DNA of 64,000 nucleotides, taken from assembly GCF_019679455.1 (NCBI RefSeq), contig NZ_JAIEZQ010000001.1, forward strand, positions 248,001-312,000. Direction: 5' to 3'. The first letter of the stretch is position 1. Each line of letters starts with the position of its first letter. This DNA is from Nocardioides jiangsuensis. Its GTDB lineage: Bacteria > Actinomycetota > Actinomycetes > Propionibacteriales > Nocardioidaceae. Below, piece after piece: positions 33,282 through 44,358 of the stretch. The notes under the pieces are model-generated. The model saw nothing but the letters and a program-made list of their open reading frames with translations. It was not told the DNA's origin and searched no databases. The position numbers were made by a program, and so were the translations under genes.

Positions 33282-34280
33282 TCAGCCGCCGATCGCGGAC
33301 ATCGGCCGGGTCGGCTGGAGGAAGCTCGTGTCGTCGATGCCGTGGCCGGGCCGCTTGGTCATCATCGCCGCGCGCCAGCGGTCGGCGATCTCCTCGTCAT
33401 CGGCCCCGCCGCGAAGCGCCGCGCGCAGGTCGGACTCCTCACGAGCGAAGAGACAGTTGCGCACCTGGCCGTCGGCGGTGAGCCGGACCCGGTCGCAGTC
33501 GCCGCAGAACGGCCGCGTGACCGAGGCGATCACGCCGACCGTGGCCGGGCCGCCGTCGACCGTGAACAGCTCGGCGGGGGCGCTCCCCCGCGGCTCCTCG
33601 GCCGGGGTCAGCTCGAACTGGGACTCGAGCGAGGCGAAGATCTCGTCGGCGGTGACCATCGTGTCGCGGCGCCAGACGTGCTGGGCGTCGAGCGGCATCT
33701 GCTCGATGAAGCGCAGCTCGTAGCCGCGCTCGAGGCACCACCGGAGCAGCTCGGGGCCCTGGTCGTCGTTGACGCCGCGCAGCAGCACCGCGTTGACCTT
33801 CACCGGGCCCAGGCCCGCCTCCTTGGCGGCCTCCAGGCCGCGCACGACGTCATCGAGACGGTCGCGGCGTGTGATCTCGAGGAAGTGCTCGCGGCGGATG
33901 GTGTCGAGGCTGACGTTGACCCGGTCCAGGCCCGCCTCGGCGAGCGCCTGCGCGGTGCGCTGGAGGCCCAGCGCGTTGGTGGTCAGCGACGTCTCCGGGC
34001 GCGGCCGCAGCTGCGCCGTACGGCGCACGATGTCGACGAGGCCGCGGCGGACCAGCGGTTCCCCGCCGGTGAACCGGACCTCTTCGATGCCGAGCCGTTC
34101 CACGCCGATGGTGATCAGCCGGACCACCTCGTCGTCGGTCAGCGTCTCCTCGTGGGGCAGCCAGTCGAGTCCTTCGGCCGGCATGCAGTACGAGCAGCGC
34201 AGGTTGCAGCGGTCGGTCAGCGACACCCGAAGGTCCGTCGCCGTCCGACCGAACGTGTCGACCAGTCCACCTGTACTCAC
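33282..34280 (-). CDS. moaA: GTP 3',8-cyclase
   Basis: Radical-SAM enzyme of molybdenum-cofactor synthesis (with MoaC makes cPMP). 332 aa. N-terminal cluster CNLRCSYCM, SAM region TGGEPLVRRGL, C-terminal second cluster CGDCDRVRL with a further Cys in RNCLF. GTG at 34280 preferred over GTG 34286, because TAGACT (34292-34287) lies 6 nt upstream. The C-terminal GG seen in most MoaA is present (GG at the end). No other moa gene in the window. Divergent from SURF1. Confidence 0.95.
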   Translation of the reverse strand: MSTGGLVDTFGRTATDLRVSLTDRCNLRCSYCMPAEGLDWLPHEETLTDDEVVRLITIGVERLGIEEVRFTGGEPLVRRGLVDIVRRTAQLRPRPETSLTTNALGLQRTAQALAEAGLDRVNVSLDTIRREHFLEITRRDRLDDVVRGLEAAKEAGLGPVKVNAVLLRGVNDDQGPELLRWCLERGYELRFIEQMPLDAQHVWRRDTMVTADEIFASLESQFELTPAEEPRGSAPAELFTVDGGPATVGVIASVTRPFCGDCDRVRLTADGQVRNCLFAREESDLRAALRGGADDEEIADRWRAAMMTKRPGHGIDDTSFLQPTRPMSAIGG

Positions 34281-34286
34281 CCGCAC

Positions 34287-34316
34287 AGTCTAGGCACGAC
34301 GGCCTGAGGTTAGTGT
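34287..34316. promoter_or_regulatory. divergent leaderless promoters of moaA and SURF1
   Basis: Minus strand TAGACT (34292-34287), 6 nt before GTG 34280. Plus strand TAGTGT (34311-34316), 7 nt before GTG 34324. The two -10 boxes are only 18 bp apart, so the promoters must overlap. Confidence 0.55.
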
Positions 34317-34323
34317 CGTCAGC

Positions 34324-35088
34324 GTGACGTTCCTGCTCAGCCGACGGTGGATCCTCTTCTTCCTCACCGTCGTCCTGCTCGCCTTCCTCGCGTTCCGGCT
34401 CGGCGAGTGGCAGTTCCACCGGCTCGAGGACCGCGAGCGGACCAACGCCGTCGTCGAGCGCAACCTCGCCGCCGAGCCGGCCCCCGTGGGGTCGGTGCTC
34501 GCGGTCGGTGAGCCGGTCGACCCCGCCGACGAGTGGCGCCGAGTCACGGCCACCGGCGAGTACGTCGAGGACGAGACCGTGGTGGTCCGGTACCAGACCC
34601 GGGAGGGCCAGTCCGGGGTCGACGTGGTCACGCCGCTGCGCACCGCGAGCGGCGCGGCGCTGCTGGTCGACCGCGGCTGGGTGGCCACCGGCAACGTCGG
34701 CACCACCCGCCCCGACGTGCCCGCGGCGCCGACCGGCACGGTCACCGTGGTCGGCTGGGTCCGCGTGGACGCCACCGGTGACTCGACCGCGGTCGCGGAC
34801 CGGTCCACCCGGGCGGTGTCCAGCGAGGCGATCGGGCCGACCCTGCCGTTCCCGGTGTACGGCGGCTTCGTCGACCTCGAGCGGGAGACCCCGCCGGCCG
34901 CGCAGCCGCTGGCGCGGACCGAGACCCCCGACCTCGGCGAGGGGCCCCACTTCTTCTACGGCCTGCAGTGGTGGTTCTTCGCCGCCCTGGCGGTCTTCGG
35001 CTTCTTCTACCTCGCCTGGGACGAGCGCCGGAAGGCGCGCAGGCCCGAGTCCGAGCCCGAGGATCAGGCGGTGCGCGCCGCGAACTGA
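34324..35088 (+). CDS. SURF1 family cytochrome oxidase assembly protein
   Basis: 254 aa. Membrane helix near residues 8-27 and a second near 222-240, flanking an extracytoplasmic domain with WQFHRLEDRERTN, GEYVEDETVVVRYQ and LLVDRGWVATG. Helps heme a insertion into cytochrome c oxidase; the heme A synthase ctaA lies at 62842. Its 3' end overlaps the convergent ABC transporter gene by 25 bp. Confidence 0.92.
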   Translation: MTFLLSRRWILFFLTVVLLAFLAFRLGEWQFHRLEDRERTNAVVERNLAAEPAPVGSVLAVGEPVDPADEWRRVTATGEYVEDETVVVRYQTREGQSGVDVVTPLRTASGAALLVDRGWVATGNVGTTRPDVPAAPTGTVTVVGWVRVDATGDSTAVADRSTRAVSSEAIGPTLPFPVYGGFVDLERETPPAAQPLARTETPDLGEGPHFFYGLQWWFFAALAVFGFFYLAWDERRKARRPESEPEDQAVRAAN

Positions 35089-36935
35089 GTCTCGTAGAGG
35101 TCGGCGTACAGGCCGCCCTCGGCGAGCAGCGCGGTGTGCGTGCCCGACTGCACGACCCGGCCGTCGTCGACGACCAGGATCAGGTCGGCGTTGCGGACCG
35201 TGGAGAGCCGGTGCGCGATCACCAGCGACGTCCGGCCTTCCAGCGCCTGGTCCAGCGCACGCTGCACGGCGACCTCGGACTCGGAGTCGAGGTGGGCGGT
35301 GGCCTCGTCGAGGACCACGATCCCGGGCGCCTTGAGCAGCAGCCGCGCGATCGCCAGCCGCTGCCGCTCGCCGCCGGAGAGCCGGTAGCCGCGGTCCCCC
35401 ACGACCGTCTCGAGGCCGTCGGGGAGGCTGCGCACGAGGGTGGCGATCTGCGCCGCGGTCAGCGCGTCCCAGATCTGCTCCTCGCTGGCCCCGGGGCGGG
35501 CGTACTGCAGGTTCGCGCGGATCGTGTCGTGGAACATGTGCGCGTCCTGGGTGACGTAGCCCACCGCGTCCTCGAGGGACTGCAGGCTCACGTCGCGGAC
35601 GTCGCAGCCGCCGACGCGGACCGCGCCGGACGAGACGTCGTACAGCCGGGCGACCAGGTGGGTGATCGTGGTCTTCCCGGCCCCCGAGGGACCGACCAGC
35701 GCGACCATCTGCCCGGGGCGCGCGGTGAACGTGATGTCCTTGAGCACCTGCCCGTTGTCGCGCGACTCGGTGCGGGCGACCGACTCCAGGCTGGCCAGCG
35801 AGACCTGGTCGGCGCGCGGGTAGGTGAACGCGACGTGGTCGAACTCCACCTCCGCGGCGTTGCGGGAGAGTACGACGGCGTCCGGGCGCTCCCGGATCAT
35901 CGACGGCAGGTCGAGCACCTCGAAGACCCGCTCGAAGCTGACCAGCGCGGTCATCACGTCGACCCGGACGTTCGAGAGGCCCTGGAGCGGGCCGAGCAGG
36001 CGCAGCAGCAGGGTGGCGAGCGCGAGCAGCGTGCCCACGGTCAGCGTGCCGTCGATGGCGAGCTGGCCGCCGACGCCGTACACCAGGGCCGTGGCCAGGG
36101 CCGGGATCAGCATCAGGCTGGCCCCGAACACCCGGGTCACGAACGCGATCCGGACCCCGAGGTCGCGGACCACCGCGGCCTTCTCCGCGAACCGGGTGTC
36201 CTCCTCGTCGCGGCGGCCGAACAGCTTGAGCAGCATCGCGCCGCCGACGTTGAACCGCTCGGTCATGTTGTTGCCGAGGTCGGCGTTGCCCTCCATCTGC
36301 GAGCGGGTGAGCCCGGAGAGCTTGTTGCCGACCCAGCGCGAGGCGCCGAACAGGATCGGGAAGAGCATCAGGCAGAGCAGGGTCACCTGCCAGCTGAGCG
36401 CGAACATGGCGATGCCGACGACGACCACGCTGATCGAGTTCGACACGGTGCTGGACAGCGTGGAGGTGAACGCCCGCTGGGCGCCGATCACGTCGTTGTT
36501 GAGCCGCGACACCAGGGCGCCGGTCTGGGTCCGGGTGAAGAACGCCAGCGACATCCGCTGGACGTGCGCGAACACCTGGGTGCGCAGGTCGTAGATCAGG
36601 CCCTCGCCGATCCGCGAGGAGAGGTAGCCCTGGCCGAGGGTGAGCAGCGCGCTGAAGATCGCGACCCCGGCGACGGCGAGCGCGAGCAGGGTGACGAGGG
36701 TCGAGTTCTGCTTCAGGATGCCGTCGTCGATGATCCGCTTCACCAGCAGCGGGGTGACCACGACCAGGGAGGCGTCGACCACGGTGAGGGCGAGGAAGAT
36801 CCCGATCAGCTTCTTGTGCGGGCGCGCGAAACCCACCACGCGGCGGACCGTCTCACGCGCGAGCTTCTGCTCGACGACGCTGCGGTCGGTGCGCAGGTTG
36901 CGCCACGCAGGCCCCAGGCCTGACCCCATCGACAC
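35064..36935 (-). CDS. ABC transporter, fused permease and ATPase (ABCB type)
   Basis: 623-aa half-transporter, works as a homodimeric or heterodimeric exporter. Six membrane helices in residues 45-345, then the ATPase: GPSGAGKTTITHLVARL, LSGGERQRLAIARLLLK, VVLDEATAHLDSESE, H-loop AHRLSTV. Multidrug or lipid export by homology. Start GTG at 36935, or ATG two codons downstream. Confidence 0.93.
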   Translation of the reverse strand: MSMGSGLGPAWRNLRTDRSVVEQKLARETVRRVVGFARPHKKLIGIFLALTVVDASLVVVTPLLVKRIIDDGILKQNSTLVTLLALAVAGVAIFSALLTLGQGYLSSRIGEGLIYDLRTQVFAHVQRMSLAFFTRTQTGALVSRLNNDVIGAQRAFTSTLSSTVSNSISVVVVGIAMFALSWQVTLLCLMLFPILFGASRWVGNKLSGLTRSQMEGNADLGNNMTERFNVGGAMLLKLFGRRDEEDTRFAEKAAVVRDLGVRIAFVTRVFGASLMLIPALATALVYGVGGQLAIDGTLTVGTLLALATLLLRLLGPLQGLSNVRVDVMTALVSFERVFEVLDLPSMIRERPDAVVLSRNAAEVEFDHVAFTYPRADQVSLASLESVARTESRDNGQVLKDITFTARPGQMVALVGPSGAGKTTITHLVARLYDVSSGAVRVGGCDVRDVSLQSLEDAVGYVTQDAHMFHDTIRANLQYARPGASEEQIWDALTAAQIATLVRSLPDGLETVVGDRGYRLSGGERQRLAIARLLLKAPGIVVLDEATAHLDSESEVAVQRALDQALEGRTSLVIAHRLSTVRNADLILVVDDGRVVQSGTHTALLAEGGLYADLYETQFAARTA

Positions 36936-36970
36936 GGGCGGTTCTCCTCATCTCGCCTCGCGGCGGTCCT

Positions 36971-37774
36971 CTACCCCTCTCCCATGAGGGAGGCGAGCTC
37001 GCGGAAGCGTCGTACCTGTGCCTCGCGTTCCAGCTTCCGCTGCTCCTCCAGGTCGAGGGCCGCGGCGCTCTGCAGCAGCGACTTGGTCTCCGAGACCGCG
37101 CCGTACAGCGGAGCCGTCAGAGCCGCGACCAGGTCGTGCACCGTCCGGTCGAGCTCCTCGCCGGGCACGACCGCGGTGGCCAGCCCGAGCGCGTACGCCT
37201 CTTCGGCACCGACCGTCCGGGCGGTGGCGCAGATCTCCAGCGCCCGCGAGTACCCAACAAGCTCGACCAGCGGTTTTGTTCCCGTCAGGTCCGGCACCAG
37301 CCCGAGCAGCGGCTCCCGCATGGAGAGCATCGCGTCGTCGGCCAGCACCCGCAGGTCGCAGGAGAGCGCGAGCTGGAACCCGGCGCCGATCGCGTGGCCG
37401 CGGACCGCCGCGATCGTGATGACGTCGCTGCGACGCAGCCAGGTGAACCCCTCCTGGTAGCCGGCGATGGTGTCGGCGAGCTCCCCGTCGGGCATCTCCA
37501 GCAGCGTCAGCAGGGACTCGCCGTCGACCCCCTCGGGGGTGAGCATCCGCCGGTCCAGGCCCGACGAGAACGTCTCACCCCGGCCCCGCAGCACGACCAC
37601 GCGCACGGAGGGGTCCAGCGAGGCGCCGATCACGCGGAGCGCCAGCCAGGTGGCGGGGGTCTGGGAGTTCCTGGTCTCCGGCCGGTCGAGCGTGATCGTG
37701 GCGACCAGTCCGTTGACCTCGAGGTGGAGCCCGGCGCGCTGCAGGACCTCGGGGTCCAACGGGGTGCGAGTCAT
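36971..37774 (-). CDS. enoyl-CoA hydratase/isomerase family protein
   Basis: 267 aa, crotonase fold. TITLDRPETRNSQTP, oxyanion loop GETFSSGLD and AVRGHAIGAGFQLALSCDLRV; the usual second catalytic Glu region reads MREPLLGLVPDLTGT. Acts on an enoyl-CoA in beta-oxidation or a related route. Located 13 bp after the ABC-F gene on the same strand. Confidence 0.9.
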   Translation of the reverse strand: MTRTPLDPEVLQRAGLHLEVNGLVATITLDRPETRNSQTPATWLALRVIGASLDPSVRVVVLRGRGETFSSGLDRRMLTPEGVDGESLLTLLEMPDGELADTIAGYQEGFTWLRRSDVITIAAVRGHAIGAGFQLALSCDLRVLADDAMLSMREPLLGLVPDLTGTKPLVELVGYSRALEICATARTVGAEEAYALGLATAVVPGEELDRTVHDLVAALTAPLYGAVSETKSLLQSAAALDLEEQRKLEREAQVRRFRELASLMGEG

Positions 37775-37787
37775 GCGCGCAGCCTAG

Positions 37788-39386
<1,599 letters not shown>

Positions 39387-39575
39387 GTGACAGGAATCCT
39401 CGGTCGGACGTGACAGCGGACGCGGCGCTGCGGCGGGCCATGGAACGGGGCCCGGTGGGTACGGGGCGGCAGCGGGGTCGGTTAGTCCGTCTCGAGCCTC
39501 ATGAGGTCTAGTCTACGCAAGCAGGTCCGCCTTCGCGGGGCGGTGGCCCTGCCGGCGCCGTACGGAAGGAACACC

Positions 39576-40532
39576 ATGCGCTTCAACCCCAAGGCCCGGC
39601 TCGACTCCGGCCAGGTCCAGAACCGGCGCGGCAGCGGGGGCGGCGGGGGCGGCTTCGGCTTCCCGGCCGGTGGCGGCGGCAGCGGCATGAAGGTCGGCGG
39701 CGGCATCGGCGGCGTGATCGTGGTGATCATCATCATCGTGCTGACCCAGTTCGTCGGCGGGGGTGGCGGCACGTCCTCGCTCCCCGGTGGCGCAGGGGGC
39801 GCGGCCAGCGACAGCGGCCCGGTGTCCACAGGCGGCCAGGAGCTCGCACACTGCCGGACCGGCGCCGACGCCAACCAGGACCCCGACTGCGCGCGGGTCG
39901 CCGTGGTGAACTCCATCCAGGCCTACTGGCAGGACGCGCTGCCCGACCAGGCCGGCCGCCGGTACGCCGAGGCGGACACCGTGATCTTCTCCGACCAGGT
40001 GGGCACCGGCTGCGGCGGCGCCACCTCCGACGTCGGCCCCTTCTACTGCCCGCCCGACCAGCAGGTCTATCTCGACACCACGTTCTTCGAGGACATGCTC
40101 GAGGGCCAGCTCGGCGGCAAGGGCGGCGACTTCGCCGAGGCCTACGTGCTCGCCCACGAGTACGGCCACCACATCCAGAACCTGCTCGGCACGATGGGCC
40201 GGGTGCGCACCCAGCAGGGCGCCGACAGCGACGCGGTCCGGCTCGAGCTGCAGGCGGACTGCTACGCCGGCATGTGGAGCAAGTTCGCCACCGAGGTGGA
40301 GGACGCCGACGGCGAGGTGTTCATCTCCGAGCTGACGCAGGAGGACATCTCCGAGGCGCTCGACTCCGCCCGCGCGGTGGGCGACGACCGGATCCAGCAG
40401 AAGACGTCGGGCCGGGTGAACCCCGACCAGTGGACGCACGGCTCGGCCGAGCAGCGGATGCGCTGGTTCGAGACCGGGCGGGCCAAGGGCAGCCTGCAGG
40501 CCTGCGACACCTTCGGGGCACGCAGCCTGTAG
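39576..40532 (+). CDS. neutral zinc metallopeptidase (YpfJ family)
   Basis: 318 aa. MRFNPKARLDSGQV start with GGAAGGA 6 nt upstream, Gly-rich linker, one membrane helix (residues 45-62), then an extracellular domain with zinc site LAHEYGHHIQ, LELQADCYAG as third ligand, and the C-terminal WTHGSAEQRMRWF. Single gene closed by a hairpin. Confidence 0.92.
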   Translation: MRFNPKARLDSGQVQNRRGSGGGGGGFGFPAGGGGSGMKVGGGIGGVIVVIIIIVLTQFVGGGGGTSSLPGGAGGAASDSGPVSTGGQELAHCRTGADANQDPDCARVAVVNSIQAYWQDALPDQAGRRYAEADTVIFSDQVGTGCGGATSDVGPFYCPPDQQVYLDTTFFEDMLEGQLGGKGGDFAEAYVLAHEYGHHIQNLLGTMGRVRTQQGADSDAVRLELQADCYAGMWSKFATEVEDADGEVFISELTQEDISEALDSARAVGDDRIQQKTSGRVNPDQWTHGSAEQRMRWFETGRAKGSLQACDTFGARSL

Positions 40533-40539
40533 GCAGGCG

Positions 40540-40566
40540 GCCCGAGCCGGGGCTCCCGGCTCGGGC
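40540..40566 (+). terminator. terminator after metallopeptidase
   Basis: 10-bp perfect stem GCCCGAGCCG / CGGCTCGGGC, 7-nt loop, 7 bp after the stop. Confidence 0.7.
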
Positions 40567-40627
40567 GCGTGGCGCTCAGCTCACTGGGCGGTGACGCACT
40601 GGTCCGGGGGCCCGGTCCGGGACGCCG

Positions 40628-41065
40628 CTATGAGCGGGGGGCGATGGAGGGTGAGTCGGCAGACCTCCCCGTTCTCGCCGCGTTGATGGAGAACACCGCA
40701 AGGAAGGTCACGGCCAACACCCCAGCGAGCGAGAACAGGCCAAGTCCGACGAGGAAGATGCCTAGGGGATCAGCGTCGCCGGCCATGAGTGCTCCGATGG
40801 TCGCGATTGGCAGAAGGATGAGACCGCCGAGAACGCAGACTGCGACCACCGACCCGCGGGGCGCCCCCCGCAGTGGGCCAGACGGCTGGCCCGCCTGACG
40901 TTGAGGCGAGCCGGATGCCGAGAGGGCAGCCGCCGAGACACACAGCATGACACCAGGAAGCAGGACCACGACGCCGCCGACATGCAGTGCCCCCAGCACA
41001 ACTCCGAGCGCGATGAGCGCGAGGCCAGCAGCAAGTGCGCGCTTGGCGGGCGTCGGTCTAGGCAC
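40628..41065 (-). CDS. small multi-spanning membrane protein, unknown
   Basis: 145 aa from GTG at 41065 (PRPTPAKRALAAGL). Four hydrophobic stretches (AAGLALIALGVVLGALHV; GVVVLLPGVMLCVSAAAL; VVAVCVLGGLILLPIATIGA; GIFLVGLGLFSLAGVLAVTF) with a Gln/Pro-rich loop. No family recognised. The open frame continues upstream to 41368 but that part looks non-coding. First gene of the accessory region. Confidence 0.5.
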   Translation of the reverse strand: MPRPTPAKRALAAGLALIALGVVLGALHVGGVVVLLPGVMLCVSAAALSASGSPQRQAGQPSGPLRGAPRGSVVAVCVLGGLILLPIATIGALMAGDADPLGIFLVGLGLFSLAGVLAVTFLAVFSINAARTGRSADSPSIAPRS

Positions 41066-41294
41066 GCGATCATGGTTCCACGGCCAAAGCTCTGCCTCGT
41101 CGGATTCGGCTGGACTCGGTCTGCCTCGCTCGCACACATGTGTCGACGCACGGATCTCGACACGACCGGAAGGCTGGTCAGGTACCGGAGGCCATGTAGG
41201 CGGCGAGGATGTAGTTGGGGTGTCGAGCGCCCGTACCGGCGACAGGCTCATCCCCCATGATCGGACCGCGGCATCAGTGCGTTCGGTCGCCAAC

Positions 41295-41560
41295 CTAGGA
41301 CCTAGCGCGCTGCCCCAGGTAGACGAGCTGGTTGTTGCCGGCTTCTTCCGACTGGAGCTCGTACTCATGCCAGACGCCGCTGATGCAGAGGCTGACTACG
41401 GCGTCCTGTAGGACTCCGTGCGATGTCACGCTTGCCGGTAGAGCGAACTCGTCCCCGTCGACCGGACCGCCCTGGACGGTTCCACGGACAACCGCTCGTG
41501 CACCGAGGTAATGCTCCTCTTGGTCCTCCACACTCCGGGTGTAGGGAGACTCGACTCGGC
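41295..41560 (-). CDS. hypothetical protein, start uncertain
   Basis: About 88 codons with protein-like composition (EEHYLGARAVVRGTVQ, ALPASVTSHGVLQDAVVSLC, ending YELQSEEAGNNQLVYLGQ). No family recognised. The frame is open to 41759 but no convincing start or ribosome site is seen, and the upstream part overlaps the next gene. Could be a 5'-truncated remnant. Confidence 0.35.
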
Positions 41561-41689
41561 TCAGAGTGCATGAACGGCGACCGGGTCTCGGCAGTTCCGC
41601 AGGTTCTCTGTCCGCGGAATGAGAGTGCGAGTCCCGTCCCCACCCCAGGCGTGACGGCGCAAAGCGGTCGACGTCACGGGGTTCGGGCT

Positions 41690-42049
41690 TCAGCCCGGGC
41701 CGTTGGGATGAGTGAGATCGTAGGCGCGGGAGAGCTTCTTGGGGACGACCAAGCGCCAAGCGTCCACGACGAGCTCGCGGGCCTCGGTCGGGTCCAGGGC
41801 CGCAAGGTCTGCGTGGACCCAGTTGAAGCGCATGTCCGACGCCGACGGCATCTGGAACTTGTGCGGCTCGCTGGCGACAAGCGCCGCGCGCTCCTCCCTG
41901 GGGAACGCGAAACCCATCACGGTCTCGTCGAGGGAGAACGCCACGTAGACAATCTGCTTGACGCGGAACTTCAGCCGCCCATGTACGTACACCTGGTAGG
42001 AGCGTTCCAACTCGGCGCCGAGCGGCCGAACGTCCTCGATCACCGCCAT
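41690..42049 (-). CDS. MmcQ/YjbR family protein
   Basis: 119 aa, YjbR/MmcQ double-wing fold (FSLDETVMGFAFPREERAAL, HKFQMPSASDMRFNWVHADL, LVVDAWRLVVPKKLSRAY). Often annotated DNA-binding; real role unknown. ATG at 42049 chosen; the longer frame to 42247 is Arg-rich and unlike the family. The gap 42050-42530 shows no gene I can support. Confidence 0.8.
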   Translation of the reverse strand: MAVIEDVRPLGAELERSYQVYVHGRLKFRVKQIVYVAFSLDETVMGFAFPREERAALVASEPHKFQMPSASDMRFNWVHADLAALDPTEARELVVDAWRLVVPKKLSRAYDLTHPNGPG

Positions 42050-42530
42050 GCTCGGAACCCGCCGGTCATGACGGGGGCACGTGCGCCATCCGCACGCCGT
42101 CCGGTGCCCGCAACTCGCCCTGCTTGGGTCTCGTCCATCAGAATCCGCTCCTGGGGCTTCGCGTACGAAAGGTTGACCATGACGGGGGCCCCGAGTCATC
42201 GGTCGCCGCCTTCGGGGGTGACTGGAGGCGGCCCGGGGAACAGTCATCGGCAGGACCGCTCAGCGGCAGTTCCGGGCGCTCGCTGCCCAAGGTGCGACGC
42301 CGCAGAAGAACCAGAAGACGAAACGACCGAGCGCCTTGAAGCACCTGGCCCTCCCTGAGATCGTCCTGGCGACGGCGTGGCTCCTGGCTTTCGCAGCGAT
42401 GGCCGTGGTATCGGCTTCGCATTGCGTGAGGCGCGGGCCGCGGGAATCGGTTTCCTCGCCGCAGTCGGCCGGCTACAGATCCGGACGTTGAGGACCGGCG
42501 CACGCACGACATAGGCCATAGGGTGAGGTT

Positions 42531-42902
42531 GTGACCGCGTTCCACCTGGCGAGGCTGGTGGGCATCTCGCTGGACTGCCCTGACCCGCAGCGGCTTGCCG
42601 ACTTCTACCTGGGGCTGCTCGGAGGCCGTCAGTTGTGGGCGAAGGACTCGAGCGTCGCGATCGAGGTGCCCGGGGCTGTGCTGGTAGCGCAACAGGTCGA
42701 CGGTCATGTCCCCCCGGACTGACAGGGGACGGCGATCGTGCACCTTGATCTCACCGCCGACGATCTCGGCGCGGCTGCGGAGCGGGCGGTCGCGCTTGGC
42801 GCCACGCTGCCAGAGCAGCCGGACCCGCATTGGCGAGTGCTGCTCGATCCAGCCGGCCATCCGTTCTGCCTGACGCCGTTCACACCGGACGCGGTGGGCT
42901 GA
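42531..42902 (+). pseudogene. VOC (glyoxalase-like) gene with in-frame stop
   Basis: GTG at 42531. The first 63 codons give LVGISLDCPDPQRLADFYLG … VLVAQQVDGHVPPD, then TGA (42720-42722), and the same frame continues for 59 more codons (VHLDLTADDLGAAAERAV … HWRVLLDPAGHPFCLTP) to TGA. Family members have a Trp right after this P-P-D, so one TGG-to-TGA change explains it. Otherwise full-length for a VOC domain. Confidence 0.8.
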
Positions 42903-43005
42903 CCGACGCCTCGCTCGCGGGCAAGTGCGCACCCGACTTAGGACTCACTGCGCATCCGCTGATCGGCATGACGGCTCTTTCACTCTCCGCGGCAAATCGT
43001 TGCGT

Positions 43006-43320
43006 TCATTTGGTGAAGTGCCGCCCCGTCTCAGTGCCCGTGGCCGCGTCGAAGTGCACGCGCCAGCCCGACCACGAAGTGGCGACCACAGTGGTGTCGC
43101 CCTCCAGGGAAACAGTCACCCACGCGTCCCGCTCACCGCTTGGGGCTAGCGCTTGCCATCCGACAGACCCGTCTGGCCGGTGACAGACAACGGCGGAGAT
43201 GTATCCATCGCCGGTGTCCGGCAACTCGACGTATCCGCCCTCCCCGGGTAAGGCGATCTTCTGTGCCACGCTGTCGATGATGCCGCAAGCCTGTCCGAGC
43301 CGATTGCGGCTACTTAGAGA
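43006..43320 (-). pseudogene. 5'-truncated gene of unknown function beside IS110 fragment
   Basis: Coding-like frame ending TETGRHFTK (GYVELPDTGDGYISAVVCH, VTVSLEGDTTVVATSWSGW). No family recognised; looks like the end of a small beta-rich or lipoprotein-like protein. Upstream, the frame runs into the IS110 left end at about 43350, so the true start was probably removed by that insertion. Confidence 0.45.
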
Positions 43321-43349
43321 CTTCACGCAGGATCGGCGTCCGGCCAGAC

Positions 43350-43538
43350 TCGGTCCAGGTGTCCGGCGAGACGCTCCCACATTGCGGCTGCCCACCGGTG
43401 TCATTGGTGTGGCTCTCTCATGGCCTGCGGTCTCGCCGGACGCCGCGCGAGGAGAGGCTGAAAGGGGGTTTGTTCTGCTCGAAGTAGCGGTGCCCTCCTT
43501 GCTGACAACCATCTGAGTTCAGCACTGAGGAGGCACCG
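43350..43538 (+). ncRNA. candidate IS110 bridge-RNA region, truncated copy
   Basis: Non-coding left end before the transposase start, sharing GGCTGCCCAC, GTGTGGCTCTC, CATGGCCTGCG and CTGCTCGAAGTAGCGGTG with the intact copy. In IS110-group elements this leader encodes the bridge RNA that pairs with donor and target DNA (established for IS621). Assignment is by position and homology. Confidence 0.4.
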
Positions 43539-43735
43539 ATGGCCGTGATCATCGGGATGGACCCGCACAAGCGTTCGGCCACGATCGAGGTGGTCGACGA
43601 ACGAGCCCAGGTGCTCGCTGTGGGCAGGTACGGCACCGACAAGGCCGGGTATGCCGAGATGCTCGCCGCCGGCCGCGAGCACCGCGATCGGGTTTGGGCG
43701 ATCGAGGGCTGCAACGGCATCGGCAAGGAGCTCGA
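43539..43735 (+). pseudogene. IS110 transposase N-terminal fragment
   Basis: ATG at 43539. Carries the first RuvC-like DEDD residues (Asp in GMDPHK, Glu in IEGCNG) and then breaks off. Cannot be active. Confidence 0.8.
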
Positions 43736-43753
43736 ATCGTCGCAGCGGCCGGT

Positions 43754-44164
43754 TCATTCGCTCGGCGGCGGGCCGGCTGCCACCTCGGCCTCAGAGCGGA
43801 GGATGCAGAACTCGTTGCCTTCCGGGTCGGAAAGGACGACCCATCCGGTGCCGGGGCCGTACTGGCCGCGGTGGTCGGACACCTCCCGCGCACCGAGCCC
43901 GAGCACTCGCTCGATCTCGTCGTCGCGACTGCCCGTGCGCGGCCGCAGGTCGAAGTGGATGCGGTTCTTCACGGACTTCGAATCGGGCACCTCGATGAAG
44001 AGGATCTCGTGGCCGGTCTCCGGGTCACGGATCGCGCATTCCTGATCACCCGGCTCGTTGGGATCGTCGTCGCTGTCGACATAGCCCAGAAGCTGCTTCC
44101 ACCACTCCGAGAGCTCGTAGGCGTTGCCGCAGTCGAGGGTGGTGTGGGAGACGAAGGAGGTCAT
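43754..44164 (-). CDS. VOC family protein (glyoxalase/bleomycin-resistance-like)
   Basis: 136 aa, vicinal-oxygen-chelate fold. FVSHTTLDCGNAYELSEWWKQ, NRIHFDLRPRTG, VLSDPEGNEFCIL. Metal-dependent isomerase, dioxygenase or binding protein; substrate unknown. Its C-terminus ends at the IS110 fragment. The 190 bp upstream to 44358 hold nothing recognisable. Confidence 0.85.
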   Translation of the reverse strand: MTSFVSHTTLDCGNAYELSEWWKQLLGYVDSDDDPNEPGDQECAIRDPETGHEILFIEVPDSKSVKNRIHFDLRPRTGSRDDEIERVLGLGAREVSDHRGQYGPGTGWVVLSDPEGNEFCILRSEAEVAAGPPPSE

Positions 44165-44358
44165 GCCTCACACGCTGCCAATGATCGCCGACGCTCCGCA
44201 ATCCGATTCGGGCTCGGAAGTGCTGCACGCCGACAGGGCCACGACCGGCGACGCTACGTTCGAATGCCGGGTGGCTATCACCCCCTCGAGCCCGTCGAGC
44301 CCCCGCACCATGAAATGACGGGCCCGTCGCTCTCGGCAGCGTCACTCCCGCGACGGCT

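Larger units (their letters stand above)
43350..43735 (+). mobile_element. IS110-family fragment (left end and transposase N-terminus)
   Basis: Homologous to 46611-46985 from CTCGGTC…AGGTGTCC onward, including the non-coding leader and the first 65 codons of the transposase (IIGMDPHKRSATIEV, WAIEGCNGIGK). Homology stops at about 43730, just before the stop of the VOC gene at 43754. The rest of the element is lost. IS110 elements have no ordinary terminal inverted repeats, so the outer end is set by homology only. Confidence 0.75.

Noticed and set aside
42050-42530. Genes in the gap before the VOC pseudogene
   Set aside because: Open frames here are Arg/Ser/Pro-rich shadows without starts or ribosome sites; one plus-strand stretch near 42250-42480 looked weakly coding but has no recognisable domain.
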